64,000 bases of DNA from contig CP163498.1 in the NCBI GenBank assembly GCA_041071465.1, forward strand, positions 2,870,001-2,934,000. The letters run 5' to 3'. This stretch comes from Pseudomonas putida. Lineage in GTDB: Bacteria; Pseudomonadota; Gammaproteobacteria; Pseudomonadales; Pseudomonadaceae. Numbering within the stretch: the stretch's first letter is position 1; each line of letters begins with the position of its first letter. Shown here piece after piece: positions 1 to 12,781 of this stretch. The notes under the pieces are model-generated. The model was not told the origin of the DNA, did not search any database, and saw nothing but the letters and a program-made list of their open reading frames with translations. A program made the translations under genes and the position numbers.

Positions 1-1725
<1,725 letters not shown>

Positions 1726-1864
1726 CATATAACACCCAAGCAATTTGTGCGTCAGCCAAATTGCGGTGGTGAAGATGATACGAACCGAAAGTTCGCAACG
1801 AACCACACAATCACATATCCGAATTCGCTGGGCTGTCCATCTGGACATTCTGGCTACAGAATTT

Positions 1865-1980
1865 CTTGACGACCATAGAGCATTGGAACCACCTGATCCC
1901 ATCCCGAACTCAGCAGTGAAACGATGCATCGCCGATGGTAGTGTGGGGTTTCCCCATGTGAGAGTAGGTCATCGTCAAGA
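1865..1980 (+). rRNA. rrf: 5S ribosomal RNA
   Basis: This is a gammaproteobacterial 5S rRNA. The conserved blocks (cctgatcccatcccgaact, gatgcatcgccgatggta, gtggggtttccccatgtgag) are present. The ends are set by the closing helix, in which cttgacgacca pairs with ggtcatcgtcaag. It follows the 23S gene by about 140 nt with no tRNA in the spacer and precedes a terminator, so it is the distal gene of the rRNA operon. Confidence 0.97.
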
Positions 1981-1990
1981 TTCATTTCGC

Positions 1991-2024
1991 AAAACCCCTA
2001 TCTGCACATGCAGGTAGGGGTTTT
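1991..2024 (+). terminator. rRNA operon terminator
   Basis: A strong inverted repeat (aaaacccctatctg / cag.taggggtttt) starts 10 nt after the 5S gene and ends in a T-rich tract. It is the expected intrinsic terminator of the rRNA operon. Confidence 0.85.
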
Positions 2025-2148
2025 GTCTTTGTAGCCTGAAAAGCCACGTCTCATAGGGATTACCCCACCCCCCTCTAGGCCAAGGTCAGCTCCCACAATT
2101 CGAGCCAGAACACTAGAATAGCTCCACGCACCTATTCAGAAGCGCTAT

Positions 2149-2808
2149 ATGCCCAACTCTGTCGAACCTGAAACCTTGGCCCAATTGCCGTTGGACGAGC
2201 TTGTCGCCTGCCACGAATGCGACCTGCTGCTGCGCAAGCCCGTGCTCCAGCACGGTGAGAAAGCCCAATGCCCACGTTGCGGTTACGAGCTTTATGCTCA
2301 TCGGCACAACGTGGTCAACCGTAGCCTGGCGTTGGTACTGACCGCGCTGTTGCTGTTCGTGCCTGCCAATTTTCTACCGATCATGCAGTTGCACCTGCTT
2401 GGCCAGACCTCGGACGATACTGTCTGGAGCGGCGTATTGGGCCTGTACAATTCGCAGATGCGTGGTGTAGCGGTAGTCGTGTTCCTGTGCAGCATGGCCA
2501 TCCCCTTGGCAAAACTGCTCTGCCAACTGGCGGTACTGCTGAGTATCCGCTTGAACGTGGGGCGTAACTTCGGCCTGTTGTTCTACCGCATCTATCACCA
2601 CCTGCGTGACTGGGGCATGCTCGAGGTCTATTTCATGGGGGTGTTGGTGGCTATCGTCAAGCTGGTGGACCTGGCCGAGTTGACCGTGGGCCTGGGGCTG
2701 TTCTGTTTCATCAGCCTGTTGTTGATCCAGGTATGGCTTGAGGTGGTGATGTCACCGCACCAGATTTGGAGTGCACTTTCGGGGGAGGACCTGCATGCGG
2801 GCGATTGA
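2149..2808 (+). CDS. PqiA/LetA-family membrane protein, first half
   Basis: A 219-residue inner-membrane protein of the PqiA/YebS (LetA) family, which works with MCE proteins in lipid transport between the inner and outer membranes. The N-terminus carries a zinc-ribbon pair of CxxC motifs (CHEC near residue 21 and CPRC near 41), followed by four hydrophobic helices. E. coli LetA is about 430 residues with two such modules in tandem. Here the module is a separate gene whose 3' end overlaps the start of a second, similar gene by 14 nt, and a LetB-like gene follows. The start is the first ATG in frame; no clear Shine-Dalgarno site precedes it. Confidence 0.9.
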   Translation: MPNSVEPETLAQLPLDELVACHECDLLLRKPVLQHGEKAQCPRCGYELYAHRHNVVNRSLALVLTALLLFVPANFLPIMQLHLLGQTSDDTVWSGVLGLYNSQMRGVAVVVFLCSMAIPLAKLLCQLAVLLSIRLNVGRNFGLLFYRIYHHLRDWGMLEVYFMGVLVAIVKLVDLAELTVGLGLFCFISLLLIQVWLEVVMSPHQIWSALSGEDLHAGD

Positions 2809-3418
2809 TGCAGGCATTCTTGTCTGCAATGAATGTCATGAACTGAACAAGCAAGTGCAAGACAGCACGTCGCAGACCTGTACACGCTGCGGCGCCATTG
2901 TCCATGCTCGCCGCCCAAACAGTATCGTGCGTACCTGGGCGCTGCTGATTGCCGCGTCGATCTTGTACATCCCGGCCAACCTGCTGCCGATCATGACTGT
3001 GAGTACACTCGGTCAGGGCAGCCCCGACACGATCATGTCCGGCGTCATTACCCTGCTCAAGCACGGCATGGTGCCCATTGCTGCGGTGGTGTTCATTGCC
3101 AGTATCCTGGTGCCCACGTTCAAGCTGGTGGGCATTGGCCTGCTGCTGTACTCCGTTCAGCGTCACCAGCCGCTTTCGGCGCGGCAACGGATATTGATGT
3201 ACCGCTTCATCGAATTCATTGGGCGCTGGTCCATGCTCGATATCTTCGTCATCGCCATCCTGGTGGCCGTGGTGAATTTCGGCCGAATAGCCAGTGTCGA
3301 AGCCAATCTGGGCGCTGTCGCCTTCGCAACTGTGGTGATCCTGACAATGCTTGCCGCTTTAACTTTCGATCCCCGACTGATTTGGGATAACACGGAGTCG
3401 GATGACGACCATGAGTGA
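2795..3418 (+). CDS. PqiA/LetA-family membrane protein, second half
   Basis: A 207-residue PqiA-family inner-membrane protein, paralogous to the upstream gene. It has two CxxC pairs (CNEC near residue 11, CTRC near 32) and then four transmembrane segments. I chose the ATG at 2795 rather than one 24 nt upstream because a strong ribosome site (gggggagga, 2781-2789) is correctly spaced from it. The start lies inside the previous gene and the stop overlaps the start of the MCE gene, which indicates tight translational coupling. It probably pairs with the first half to form one LetA-like unit. Confidence 0.9.
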   Translation: MRAIDAGILVCNECHELNKQVQDSTSQTCTRCGAIVHARRPNSIVRTWALLIAASILYIPANLLPIMTVSTLGQGSPDTIMSGVITLLKHGMVPIAAVVFIASILVPTFKLVGIGLLLYSVQRHQPLSARQRILMYRFIEFIGRWSMLDIFVIAILVAVVNFGRIASVEANLGAVAFATVVILTMLAALTFDPRLIWDNTESDDDHE

Positions 3419-5711
3419 CCTGCCAACGGCTAAAACCCGCCCAGCCTCTAACTGGTCGGCCATCTGGATTCTGCCTTTGATCGCCTTGATGATCGGTGGC
3501 TGGCTCGCGTGGCAGGCCTACAGCTCGGCGGGGGTAGAAATTGAAGTCCGCTTCGAGTCGGGTGAAGGTATCGTCGCCAACAAGACCGAAGTCATCTACA
3601 AGGGCATGCCGGTAGGCAAGGTGAAGAACCTGGTGCTCGATGCCGAGGGCGACAACCAGGGAGTGATCGCCACCATCGAGATGAACAAGGCTGCGGAGCC
3701 TCACCTGACCAAGGGCACACGCTTCTGGCTGGTTAAGCCCAGTGTCAGCCTGGCGGGTATTACCGGCCTTGAGACACTGGTGTCGGGTAACTACATCGCC
3801 GTCAGTCCAGGGGAGGGGGAGCGTACCAAGCGCTTTACCGCGTTGAAGGTGGCCCCGCCGCTCTCGGATACGGAGCCTGGCCTGCATCTGACCCTCAAGG
3901 CCGACAGGCTGGGTTCGCTCAACCGTGACAGCCCGGTGTTCTACAAGCAGATTCAGGTGGGTCGAGTGAAAAGCTACCGACTGTCCGAGGACCAGAGCAC
4001 CGTCGAGGTCAAAGTCTTCATCGAGCCCGCCTACGCCAGCCTGGTGCGTAAACACACGCGTTTCTGGAATGCCAGCGGCGTCAGCATCGATGCTTCGCTG
4101 TCAGGTGTGAAGGTGCGCAGCGAGTCGCTGTCGAGCATCGTGGCCGGTGGTATCGCCTTCGCCACGCCGGAATACCGCAAGGACAGCCCGCCCACCGACC
4201 CGAGCCTGCCATTCCGCCTGTATGAGGACTTTGATGCAGCCCAGGCCGGTATTCGGGTCAAAGTGAAACTGAGCGATTATGAAGGCCTGCAGGCGGGTCG
4301 CACGCCGGTTATGTACAAGGGTATTCAGGTGGGCTCGCTGAAGGCCCTGAAGATGGAAGACAACCTGTCCAGCGCGTCGGCCGAGTTGACACTGGACCCG
4401 CTGACCGAAGACTACCTGGTGGACGGGACTCAGTTCTGGGTAGTCAAACCGTCGATTTCCCTGGCGGGTATCACTGGCCTGGAAGCGCTGGTCAAAGGTA
4501 ACTACATCGCCATTCGCCCCGGTGAGAAGGGCGCACGGCCAGAGCGTGAGTTCGAAGCCCGTGCCAAGGCGCCGCCACTCGATCTCAAGGCACCGGGCCT
4601 GCACATGGTGTTGTTCGCCGACACCTTGGGTTCGCTGGAAGTCGGCAGCCCGGTTATGTACCGCCAGGTGAAGGTGGGTAGCGTCCAAAGCTACCAGTTC
4701 GCTCGCAACAGCAACCGCATCCTGATCGGTGTACATATCGAGAAGGAGTACGAAAAGCTGGTCAATGGTTCGTCGCGCTTCTGGAACGTCAGTGGTATCA
4801 CCCTGACCGGCGGCCTTTCTGGCATCAAGATCAAGAGTGAATCACTGCAAACATTGATGGCCGGTGGTATCGCCTTCGACACGCCGCGGCCCGATGTGGC
4901 GCTGAAACGGCACATTCCGCGCTTCCGCCTGCATGACAGCCAAGAAGCGGTAAACCGTGCCGGCACGTTGATCACCATCCGTGTCGACCGTGCAGATGGC
5001 CTGAAGCCGGGTACGGCGATCCGCTTCCGTGGCCTGGATGTGGGCAGTATCGAAAGCGTCGACCTCACCGATGACTTGCAGGCCGTGCTGCTGCGGGCGC
5101 GCATTACCGAAGCGGCGGACCGTATCGCCCGCGCCGGTACGCAGTTCTGGGTGGTCAAGCCAGCATTAGGCCTGGTGCGCACCGAGAACCTCGACACCCT
5201 GATTGGCGGCCAGTACCTGGAAGTGCAGCCGGCAGCCAAGGACCGTGGTCCGCAGCGTGATTTCATTGCCTTGGCCGATGCTCCACAGGTGGCGGGGCCA
5301 GAGGTCGGTCTGCCGTTGACACTCAGTGCGCCACGCCGTGGCTCGATCAAACCGGGTGTGCCGGTGACCTACCGTGAGGTTGCGGTGGGCAAGGTGACAG
5401 GCTTCGAGCTGGGCCAGAGCGCTGACCGTGTGCTGATCCATATCCTCATCGAGCCGCGCTATGCCGCCTTGGTACGCAGCGGTAGCCGTTTCTGGAACAG
5501 CAGTGGCTTCGGTTTCGATTGGGGGCTGTTCAAGGGCGCCACGGTGCGCACCGAGTCGGTGCAGACCCTGATCGATGGCGGTATCGCTTTTGCAACGCCA
5601 GATGGCGAGCAGATGGGCAACCCAGCACGACCGCAGCAGACATTCGCCTTGTTCGACAAGGCGGAGGATGAATGGATGCAGTGGGCGCCGAAGATCCAAA
5701 TCGCCAGGTAA
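3402..5711 (+). CDS. LetB/PqiB-like MCE protein with six MCE domains
   Basis: A 769-residue periplasm-spanning MCE protein. One N-terminal membrane anchor (about residues 18-38) is followed by six MCE repeats, each opening with a hydrophobic strand and a variant of the motif VxYKGxxVGxV. The repeats begin near residues 45, 160, 285, 400, 520 and 635. E. coli PqiB has three repeats and LetB (YebT) has seven; six with a LetA partner makes this LetB-like. Such proteins form hexameric tubes carrying phospholipid between membranes. It is the third gene of the operon, with its ATG overlapping the previous stop. The function is inferred from the family. Confidence 0.9.
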   Translation: MTTMSDLPTAKTRPASNWSAIWILPLIALMIGGWLAWQAYSSAGVEIEVRFESGEGIVANKTEVIYKGMPVGKVKNLVLDAEGDNQGVIATIEMNKAAEPHLTKGTRFWLVKPSVSLAGITGLETLVSGNYIAVSPGEGERTKRFTALKVAPPLSDTEPGLHLTLKADRLGSLNRDSPVFYKQIQVGRVKSYRLSEDQSTVEVKVFIEPAYASLVRKHTRFWNASGVSIDASLSGVKVRSESLSSIVAGGIAFATPEYRKDSPPTDPSLPFRLYEDFDAAQAGIRVKVKLSDYEGLQAGRTPVMYKGIQVGSLKALKMEDNLSSASAELTLDPLTEDYLVDGTQFWVVKPSISLAGITGLEALVKGNYIAIRPGEKGARPEREFEARAKAPPLDLKAPGLHMVLFADTLGSLEVGSPVMYRQVKVGSVQSYQFARNSNRILIGVHIEKEYEKLVNGSSRFWNVSGITLTGGLSGIKIKSESLQTLMAGGIAFDTPRPDVALKRHIPRFRLHDSQEAVNRAGTLITIRVDRADGLKPGTAIRFRGLDVGSIESVDLTDDLQAVLLRARITEAADRIARAGTQFWVVKPALGLVRTENLDTLIGGQYLEVQPAAKDRGPQRDFIALADAPQVAGPEVGLPLTLSAPRRGSIKPGVPVTYREVAVGKVTGFELGQSADRVLIHILIEPRYAALVRSGSRFWNSSGFGFDWGLFKGATVRTESVQTLIDGGIAFATPDGEQMGNPARPQQTFALFDKAEDEWMQWAPKIQIAR

Positions 5712-5716
5712 GAGTG

Positions 5717-5748
5717 TCTGCAGGGGCGGGTTTGCCCGCTCCTGCAGG
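5717..5748. repeat. REP-like palindrome
   Basis: A near-perfect palindrome (ctgcaggggcggg, tttg, cccgctcctgcag) lies 6 nt after the MCE gene. The core gcgggtttgcccgc is the typical centre of P. putida REP elements. It may also stabilise the 3' end of the lipid transport mRNA. Confidence 0.7.
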
Positions 5749-5822
5749 TGTCAATTGATGATGAATTGTGTCAATTGACCATAAATATTGGGACCGAAGG
5801 ATTCCAATAAATTGCAGGCAAC

Positions 5823-5850
5823 AAAAAACCGACCCTAGGGTCGGTTTTTC
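5823..5850. terminator. bidirectional terminator between the MCE gene and rpsT
   Basis: The perfect palindrome ccgaccctagggtcgg is flanked by an A-run on one side and a T-run on the other, so it can end transcription from both convergent genes. Confidence 0.88.
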
Positions 5851-5864
5851 GACTAGCGCGTCGC

Positions 5865-6143
5865 TTAGGCAGCTGCAGCTTCTTTCAGCGCCTTGATGTG
5901 GCCATTCAGACGGCCTTTGTGACGAGCAGCCTTGTTCTTGTGGATGATACCTTTGTCGGCCATACGGTCGATTACAGGTACAGCCAGAACGTAAGCGGCT
6001 TGCGCTTTTTCGGCGTCTTTTGCGTCAATGGCTTTAACTACATTCTTGATGTAGGTGCGGACCATGGAACGCAGGCTGGCGTTGTGGCTGCGACGCTTCT
6101 CAGCCTGTTTTGCACGTTTCTTGGCGGAAGGTGTGTTGGCCAC
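5865..6143 (-). CDS. rpsT: 30S ribosomal protein S20
   Basis: A 92-residue basic protein with the S20 signature at its N-terminus ([17 protein letters not shown]) and a helical body. It binds 16S rRNA early in assembly of the small subunit. The length is typical of the family. It is monocistronic, divergent from murJ, and convergent with the lipid transport operon across a shared terminator. Confidence 0.98.
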   Translation of the reverse strand: MANTPSAKKRAKQAEKRRSHNASLRSMVRTYIKNVVKAIDAKDAEKAQAAYVLAVPVIDRMADKGIIHKNKAARHKGRLNGHIKALKEAAAA

Positions 6144-6393
6144 CGTCGAGCTCCTCGAAAGACTTTAGGTAAATAGCAAACAAAATAGGCCGCGAATCAT
6201 GCCGATCAGTAGATCGATTGTCAAGGCCACCTGCAAGGTTCCGCCGAGCGGTGCGCCAACAAGCGGGAAAGATTCCTTTCTGCTGCGCGACCTGTACACT
6301 CGGGAATTTTTGGCTCCCCTGCGAAGGCGCGGGAGTATCGCACATTCGGACGCTGTCTGGCAGCGTCCTCTGTCATTGGCGTGAATCTTTTCG

Positions 6394-7932
6394 ATGAACC
6401 TGCTCAAATCCCTGGCTGCAGTAAGCTCGATCACCATGATTTCGCGGGTGCTGGGCTTCGTCCGCGACACCATCCTGGCGCGCATCTTCGGTGCCGGTGT
6501 CGCCACCGACGCCTTCTTCATCGCGTTCAAGTTGCCCAACCTGTTGCGGCGGATCTTCGCTGAAGGTGCATTCTCCCAGGCCTTCGTGCCGATCCTGGCC
6601 GAATACAAGACCCAGCAGGGCGAGGAGGCGACACGCACCTTCATTGCCTACGTCAGCGGCCTGCTGACCCTGGTCCTGGCCCTGGTGACCGCCATCGGTA
6701 TCCTGGCGGCGCCCTGGGTGGTGTGGGCGACGGCCCCGGGTTTTGTTGACAGCGCCGAAAAATACGAGCTGACCACCGCCCTGTTGCGAGTGACCTTTCC
6801 TTATATATTGCTGATCTCGCTGTCTTCCCTGGCCGGTGCGATCCTCAATACCTGGAACCGTTTCTCGGTACCGGCCTTCACCCCGACCTTGCTGAACGTG
6901 GCGATGATCGCCTTCGCCGTGCTGCTGACACCGTACTTCGACCCGCCGATCATGGCCTTGGCCTGGGGCGTGCTGGCCGGTGGCCTGGCGCAGTTGCTGT
7001 ACCAGCTGCCGGCACTGAAGAAGATCGGCATGCTCGTGCTGCCGCGCCTGAACTTAAAGGACGCCGGTGTGTGGCGGGTACTGAAGCAGATGCTGCCGGC
7101 GATTCTCGGGGTGTCGGTGAGCCAGATCTCGTTGATCATCAACACCATCTTCGCTTCCTTCCTGGTGGCCGGCTCGGTGTCGTGGATGTACTACGCCGAC
7201 CGCCTCATGGAGTTGCCTTCGGGTGTGCTGGGCGTGGCATTGGGCACGATCCTGCTGCCGACCCTGGCCAAGACCTACGCCAACAAGGACCGCGAGGAGT
7301 ACTCGCGGATTCTCGACTGGGGCCTGCGCCTGTGCTTCCTGCTGGTGCTGCCCTGCACCCTGGCGCTGGCCATTCTTGCCGAGCCACTGACCGTTGCGTT
7401 GTTTCAATACGGCAAATTCAGTGCGTTCGATGCGGCCATGACCCAGCGGGCGCTGATGGCCTATTCCGTGGGCTTGCTGGCGATCATTCTGGTCAAGGTA
7501 CTGGCACCCGGCTTCTATGCGCAGCAGAATATCCGCACGCCGGTGAAAATCGCGATCTTCACGCTGGTTTGCACTCAGCTGTTCAACCTTGCCCTGGTCG
7601 GGCCGCTCGCACATGCCGGCCTGGCATTGGCGATCAGCCTCGGTGCCTGCCTGAATGCCGGCTTGCTGTTCTGGAAGCTGCGCAGTCAGCAGTTGTTCGA
7701 ACCTCAGCCAGGCTGGGCAATGTTCCTGCTCAAGCTTGTTTTGGCAGTGGCACTCATGTCGGCGGTACTGTTGGCGGGCATGCACTATATGCCGGCCTGG
7801 GAGCAGGGCATCATGCTCGAGCGCTTCCTGCGCCTGGGGGCGTTGATCCTGGCGGGCGTCGTGACGTATTTCGGCTGCCTGTACCTGTGCGGCTTCCGGC
7901 CTCGGCATTTCGCCCGCAAGGCCTTGCACTAA
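6394..7932 (+). CDS. murJ: lipid II flippase MurJ
   Basis: A 512-residue multi-spanning protein of the MOP superfamily (MviN), expected to have 14 transmembrane helices. It moves lipid II across the inner membrane for peptidoglycan synthesis. The conserved N-terminal region is visible: SRVLGFVRD near residue 17 and the basic [18 protein letters not shown] near 49-66. Length and gene position (divergent from rpsT, ahead of ribF) are those usual in Pseudomonas. Confidence 0.97.
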   Translation: MNLLKSLAAVSSITMISRVLGFVRDTILARIFGAGVATDAFFIAFKLPNLLRRIFAEGAFSQAFVPILAEYKTQQGEEATRTFIAYVSGLLTLVLALVTAIGILAAPWVVWATAPGFVDSAEKYELTTALLRVTFPYILLISLSSLAGAILNTWNRFSVPAFTPTLLNVAMIAFAVLLTPYFDPPIMALAWGVLAGGLAQLLYQLPALKKIGMLVLPRLNLKDAGVWRVLKQMLPAILGVSVSQISLIINTIFASFLVAGSVSWMYYADRLMELPSGVLGVALGTILLPTLAKTYANKDREEYSRILDWGLRLCFLLVLPCTLALAILAEPLTVALFQYGKFSAFDAAMTQRALMAYSVGLLAIILVKVLAPGFYAQQNIRTPVKIAIFTLVCTQLFNLALVGPLAHAGLALAISLGACLNAGLLFWKLRSQQLFEPQPGWAMFLLKLVLAVALMSAVLLAGMHYMPAWEQGIMLERFLRLGALILAGVVTYFGCLYLCGFRPRHFARKALH

Positions 7933-8050
7933 GGCTTGGGGCGGGTCAAACGTCGGTTTTTCGCATTCCACGCCGCCCTTGGGCGCTGCTGCCTGTCACC
8001 AGCGCCCGGGTGTGGTTATAATCGGCCACTTTATGAGCAAGAAGCGCGTT

Positions 8051-9001
8051 ATGCAGCTGGTTCGAGGTCTTCACAACCTGCGCCCCGAGCACCGGGGCTG
8101 TGTCGCCACCATTGGCAACTTCGACGGGGTTCACCGCGGCCACCAGGCAATCCTGGCGCGTCTGCGCGAGCGCGGCCAGGCCTTGGGCCTGCCGACCTGC
8201 GTGGTGATCTTCGAACCGCAACCACGCGAGTACTTCGCCCCTGAAACCGCGCCGGCGCGCCTGGCCCGCCTGCGCGACAAGGTCGAGCTGCTGGCCGCCG
8301 AGGGCATTGACCGGGTTTTGTGCCTGGCGTTCAATCAGCGCCTGAGCAAGCTCAGCGCCGATGCCTTCGTCAAGGCCATCCTGGTCGACGGCTTGGGTGT
8401 GCGTCATCTCGAAGTGGGCGATGACTTCCGCTTTGGCTGCGACCGTGCTGGCGATTTCGCCTTCCTGATCGAGGCCGGCAAGCAGTACGGCTTTACCGTC
8501 GAGGCCGCCAACACGGTAATCCAGGACGGCCTGCGGGTCAGCAGCACCGAAGTGCGCAAGGCCCTGTCCGAGGGCAACTTCGAACTGGCCGAGCACCTGC
8601 TGGGTCGCCCGTACAGCATCACTGGCCGCGTACTGCATGGCCAGAAGCTGGCCCGCCAGCTCGGCACACCTACCGCCAATATCCAGCTCAAGCGCCGCCG
8701 CGTGCCGCTGTCCGGGGTCTACCTGGCCAGCATCGAAATCGACGGCAAGGCCTGGCCGGGTGTCGGCAATATTGGCGTGCGTCCCACCGTTGCCGGTGAT
8801 GGGCGCCCGCACCTGGAAATTCATCTACTGGATTATGCCGGTGACCTGTATGGCCGGCGCCTGACGGTGGAGTTCCACCACAAGCTGCGTGAAGAGCAGC
8901 GATTCGCCTCCCTGGAGGCGCTGAAGTCGGCGATCGATGCGGATATCGCCGCCGCACGTGCACATTGGCACGCTCAACCGCTAACGAAGAGCCTGAAATG
9001 A
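8051..9001 (+). CDS. ribF: bifunctional riboflavin kinase / FAD synthetase
   Basis: A 316-residue enzyme that phosphorylates riboflavin to FMN and adenylates FMN to FAD. The N-terminal nucleotidyl-transferase domain shows [11 protein letters not shown] (near residue 22). The C-terminal riboflavin kinase domain shows GTPTANI (near 207). I start at ATG 8051, giving [10 protein letters not shown], the start I know for Pseudomonas RibF, rather than at the in-frame ATG 18 nt upstream. The stop overlaps the ileS start as ATGA. Confidence 0.96.
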   Translation: MQLVRGLHNLRPEHRGCVATIGNFDGVHRGHQAILARLRERGQALGLPTCVVIFEPQPREYFAPETAPARLARLRDKVELLAAEGIDRVLCLAFNQRLSKLSADAFVKAILVDGLGVRHLEVGDDFRFGCDRAGDFAFLIEAGKQYGFTVEAANTVIQDGLRVSSTEVRKALSEGNFELAEHLLGRPYSITGRVLHGQKLARQLGTPTANIQLKRRRVPLSGVYLASIEIDGKAWPGVGNIGVRPTVAGDGRPHLEIHLLDYAGDLYGRRLTVEFHHKLREEQRFASLEALKSAIDADIAAARAHWHAQPLTKSLK

Positions 9002-11829
9002 CCGACTACAAAGCCACGCTTAACCTTCCGGACACCGCCTTCCCCATGAAGGCCGGCCTGCCTCAGCGCGAACCGCAGATCCTGCAGCGCTGGGACAGCA
9101 TTGGCCTGTACCAGAAGCTGCGCGAAATTGGCAAGGATCGTCCCAAGTTCGTCCTGCACGACGGCCCGCCCTATGCCAACGGCAAGATTCACATCGGTCA
9201 TGCGCTGAACAAGATCCTCAAGGACATGATCGTCCGCTCCAAGACCCTGGCCGGCTTCGATGCGCCGTATGTACCGGGCTGGGACTGCCATGGCCTGCCG
9301 ATCGAGCACAAGGTCGAGGTTACCCACGGCAAGCACCTGTCCGCCGACCGCACCCGCGAGCTGTGCCGCGAATACGCCGCCGAGCAGATCGAAGGGCAGA
9401 AGACCGAGTTCATTCGCCTGGGCGTGCTGGGTGACTGGGACAACCCGTACAAGACCATGAACTTCGCCAACGAGGCCGGTGAAATCCGCGCCCTGGCCGA
9501 GATGGTCAAGCAAGGCTTCGTGTTCAAGGGCCTCAAGCCTGTGAACTGGTGCTTCGATTGCGGTTCGGCCCTGGCTGAAGCGGAAGTCGAGTACGCCGAC
9601 AAGAAATCCCAGACCATCGACGTGGCCTTCCCGGTTGCCGATGAAACCAAGCTGGCCGCTGCTTTCGGCCTGGCGTCGCTGGCCAAACCGGCCGCCATCG
9701 TGATCTGGACCACCACCCCGTGGACCATCCCGGCCAACCAGGCGCTGAACATCCACCCGGAGTTCAAGTACGCCCTGGTCGACACCGGCGAGCGCCTGCT
9801 GGTACTGGCTGAGGAGCTGGTCGAATCGTGCCTCAAGCGCTACAACCTGGAAGGCTCGATCATCGCCACCGCCCAAGGTTCGGCGCTGGAGCTGATCAAC
9901 TTCCGTCACCCGTTCTATGATCGCCTGTCGCCAATCTACCTGGCCGACTACGTCGAGCTGGGCGCGGGTACCGGCGTGGTGCATTCGGCACCTGCATACG
10001 GTGAAGACGACTTCGTTACCTGCAAGCGCTACGGCATGGTCAACGACGACATCCTCACCCCGGTGCAGAGCAACGGTGTATATGTCGAGTCGCTGCCATT
10101 CTTCGGCGGCCAGTTCATCTGGAAGGCCAACCCGGCCATCGTCGAGAAGCTGAGCGAAGTCGGTGCGCTGATGCACACCGAAACCATCAGCCACAGCTAC
10201 ATGCACTGCTGGCGCCACAAGACCCCGCTGATCTACCGTGCTACTGCGCAGTGGTTCGTGGGCATGGACAAGCAGCCAACCACCGGCGAGCCGCTGCGTG
10301 AGCGCGCGCTGAAAGCCATCGAAGACACCAAGTTCGTGCCGGCCTGGGGCCAGGCGCGCTTGCATTCGATGATCGCCAACCGCCCGGACTGGTGCATTTC
10401 GCGTCAGCGCAACTGGGGCGTGCCAATCCCGTTCTTCCTGCACAAGCAGACCGGCGAACTGCACCCGCGCACTGTCGAGCTGATGGAGCAAGTGGCCAAA
10501 CGCGTCGAGCAGGAGGGCATCGAGGCTTGGTTCAAGCTGGACGCCGCCGAGCTGCTGGGCGTTGAAGCCGACCAGTACGACAAGATCACCGACACCCTCG
10601 ACGTGTGGTTCGACTCGGGTACCACCCATTGGCACGTGCTGCGTGGCTCGCACGACATCGGCCACACCACCGGCCCGGTCGCCGACCTGTACCTGGAAGG
10701 CTCTGACCAGCACCGTGGCTGGTTCCACTCGTCGTTGCTGACCGGTTGCGCCATCGACAACCACGCGCCATACCGCGAGCTGCTGACCCATGGCTTCACC
10801 GTGGACGAAAACGGCCGCAAGATGTCCAAATCGCTGGGCAACACCATCGAACCGGAGAAGGTCAACAACACCTTGGGTGCCGACATCCTGCGCCTGTGGG
10901 TTTCGGCCACCGACTACTCCGGTGAAATGGCGGTTTCCGAGCAGATCCTGCAGCGCAGCGCCGACGCCTATCGCCGTATTCGCAATACCGCGCGCTTCTT
11001 GCTGTCCAACCTGTCCGGCTTCGACCCGGCCCGCGACCTGCTGGCCCCGGAAGACATGCTGGCACTGGACCGCTGGGCCGTGGACCGCACCCTGCTGCTG
11101 CAGCGCGAGCTGGAAGAGCACTACAGCGAGTACCGTTTCTGGAACGTCTACTCCAAGGTGCACAACTTCTGCGTACAGGAACTGGGCGGCTTCTACCTCG
11201 ACATCATCAAGGACCGCCAGTACACCACTGGTGCCAACAGTGTCGCCCGCCGCTCCTGCCAGACCGCGCTATACCACATCAGCGAGGCGCTGGTGCGCTG
11301 GATCGCGCCAATCCTGGCGTTCACCGCCGACGAAATCTGGCAGTACCTGCCGGGCGAGCGCAACGAGTCGGTAATGCTCAACGGCTGGTACCAGGGCCTG
11401 AGCGAGCTGCCGGAAGGCACCGAGCTGGACCGCGCCTACTGGGACCGCGTGATGGCGGTGAAGGCCTCGGTGAACAAAGAGCTGGAGAACCAGCGTACCG
11501 CCAAGGTGATCGGTGGCAACCTGCAGGCCGAAGTGACCCTGTACGCCGACGAAGGCCTGAGCGCCGACCTGGGCAAGCTGGGCGACGAACTGCGCTTCGT
11601 GCTGATCACCTCGGCCGCCAGCGTGGTGCCGTTCGCTCAGGCGCCGGCCGAAGCCGTGGCCACCGAAGTCGAAGGCCTCAAGCTGAAGGTGGTCAAGTCC
11701 GGCCACGCCAAGTGCGGCCGTTGCTGGCACTTCCGCGCCGACGTTGGCAGCCACCCGGAGCACCCGGAAATCTGCAGCCGTTGCGTCGACAACCTGAGCG
11801 GTTCGGGTGAGGTGCGCCACTATGCCTAA
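8998..11829 (+). CDS. ileS: isoleucyl-tRNA synthetase
   Basis: A 943-residue class I aminoacyl-tRNA synthetase that charges tRNA-Ile. Visible motifs are the HIGH box ([10 protein letters not shown], near residue 65), the KMSKS loop at 608-612, a conserved editing-domain [10 protein letters not shown] region near 240, and a C-terminal zinc finger (CGRC ... CSRC, about 905-930). The zinc finger marks the bacterial short type. The start at ATG 8998 overlaps ribF, and the 3' end overlaps lspA by 8 nt, so the genes are translationally coupled. Confidence 0.98.
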   Translation: MTDYKATLNLPDTAFPMKAGLPQREPQILQRWDSIGLYQKLREIGKDRPKFVLHDGPPYANGKIHIGHALNKILKDMIVRSKTLAGFDAPYVPGWDCHGLPIEHKVEVTHGKHLSADRTRELCREYAAEQIEGQKTEFIRLGVLGDWDNPYKTMNFANEAGEIRALAEMVKQGFVFKGLKPVNWCFDCGSALAEAEVEYADKKSQTIDVAFPVADETKLAAAFGLASLAKPAAIVIWTTTPWTIPANQALNIHPEFKYALVDTGERLLVLAEELVESCLKRYNLEGSIIATAQGSALELINFRHPFYDRLSPIYLADYVELGAGTGVVHSAPAYGEDDFVTCKRYGMVNDDILTPVQSNGVYVESLPFFGGQFIWKANPAIVEKLSEVGALMHTETISHSYMHCWRHKTPLIYRATAQWFVGMDKQPTTGEPLRERALKAIEDTKFVPAWGQARLHSMIANRPDWCISRQRNWGVPIPFFLHKQTGELHPRTVELMEQVAKRVEQEGIEAWFKLDAAELLGVEADQYDKITDTLDVWFDSGTTHWHVLRGSHDIGHTTGPVADLYLEGSDQHRGWFHSSLLTGCAIDNHAPYRELLTHGFTVDENGRKMSKSLGNTIEPEKVNNTLGADILRLWVSATDYSGEMAVSEQILQRSADAYRRIRNTARFLLSNLSGFDPARDLLAPEDMLALDRWAVDRTLLLQRELEEHYSEYRFWNVYSKVHNFCVQELGGFYLDIIKDRQYTTGANSVARRSCQTALYHISEALVRWIAPILAFTADEIWQYLPGERNESVMLNGWYQGLSELPEGTELDRAYWDRVMAVKASVNKELENQRTAKVIGGNLQAEVTLYADEGLSADLGKLGDELRFVLITSAASVVPFAQAPAEAVATEVEGLKLKVVKSGHAKCGRCWHFRADVGSHPEHPEICSRCVDNLSGSGEVRHYA

Positions 11830-12337
11830 CCCTGCAGCGGGGCGCTTCGGGCGCCTTGCATGGCTTTGGCTGAGCTTGCTGGTCCTGGTCCTCGACCAGG
11901 CCACCAAGCTGTACTTCAACAACGCCCTGACCATGTACCAGCAGATTGTGGTCATCCCTGACTACTTCAGCTGGACGTTGGCCTACAACACCGGTGCCGC
12001 GTTCAGCTTCCTCGCTGATGGCGCTGGCTGGCAGCGCTGGCTGTTCGCCCTGATCGCCGTGGTGGTCAGTGCCGTGCTGGTGGTATGGCTCAAGCGCCTG
12101 GGGCGCAACGAGACCTGGCTGGCCGTGGCACTGGCGCTGGTGCTGGGTGGCGCCATCGGTAACCTGTACGATCGCATCGTGCTGGGCCATGTGGTCGACT
12201 TCATCCTGGTGCACTGGCAGAACCGCCACTACTTCCCGGCCTTCAACGTGGCCGACAGCGCCATCACCGTTGGTGCGGTGATGCTGGCGCTGGATATGTT
12301 CAAGAGCAAGAAGTCCGAGGATCCGGTCCATGACTGA
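11822..12337 (+). CDS. lspA: lipoprotein signal peptidase (signal peptidase II)
   Basis: A 171-residue membrane aspartyl protease that cleaves prolipoprotein signal peptides ahead of the lipidated cysteine. The two catalytic aspartates are in the conserved motifs GNLYDR (near residue 117) and FNVADS (near 142). Four transmembrane segments are visible. The ATG at 11822 was chosen because it gives the expected N-terminus; an in-frame ATG 15 nt upstream lies deeper in ileS. The gene overlaps both neighbours by 8 nt. Confidence 0.96.
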   Translation: MPNPAAGRFGRLAWLWLSLLVLVLDQATKLYFNNALTMYQQIVVIPDYFSWTLAYNTGAAFSFLADGAGWQRWLFALIAVVVSAVLVVWLKRLGRNETWLAVALALVLGGAIGNLYDRIVLGHVVDFILVHWQNRHYFPAFNVADSAITVGAVMLALDMFKSKKSEDPVHD

Positions 12338-12767
12338 CACCCGTATCGGCCAGAACACCGAAGTCACCTTGCACTTCGCGCTGCACCTGGAAAACGGCGA
12401 CACCGTCGACAGCACGTTCGACAAAGCCCCGGCCACCTTCAAGGTTGGCGATGGCAACCTGCTGCCGGGCTTTGAAAGCGCCCTGTTCGGCTTCAAGGCC
12501 GGTGACAAGCGCACTGTGGTAGTGGCCCCGGAGAACGCTTTCGGCCAGCCTAACCCGCAGAACGTGCAGGTTATGCCGCGCTCCAACTTCGAAGGCATGG
12601 AGCTGTCCGAAGGCCTGCTGATCATCTTCAACGACGCCGCCAACACCGAGCTGCCAGGTGTGGTCAAAGCGTTCGATGACGACCAGGTGACCATCGACTT
12701 CAATCACCCACTGGCTGGCAAGACCCTGACCTTCGAGGTGGAGATCCTCGAGGTGAAGGCCCTGTAA
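12330..12767 (+). CDS. fkpB: FKBP-type peptidyl-prolyl isomerase, SlpA/FkpB type
   Basis: A 145-residue cytoplasmic prolyl isomerase with a FKBP fold and the insert-in-flap layout of SlpA ([18 protein letters not shown] ... [10 protein letters not shown]). This family acts as a chaperone and prolyl cis-trans isomerase. The usual neighbours lspA and ispH flank it, and it overlaps lspA by 8 nt. Confidence 0.94.
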   Translation: MTDTRIGQNTEVTLHFALHLENGDTVDSTFDKAPATFKVGDGNLLPGFESALFGFKAGDKRTVVVAPENAFGQPNPQNVQVMPRSNFEGMELSEGLLIIFNDAANTELPGVVKAFDDDQVTIDFNHPLAGKTLTFEVEILEVKAL

Positions 12768-12781
12768 GCCTGGAGCCGAGC

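Noticed and set aside
8974..11163. A 729-codon open frame opposite ileS
   Set aside because: It is the antisense shadow of a high-GC gene with clear synthetase motifs. It has no ribosome site and no domain pattern.
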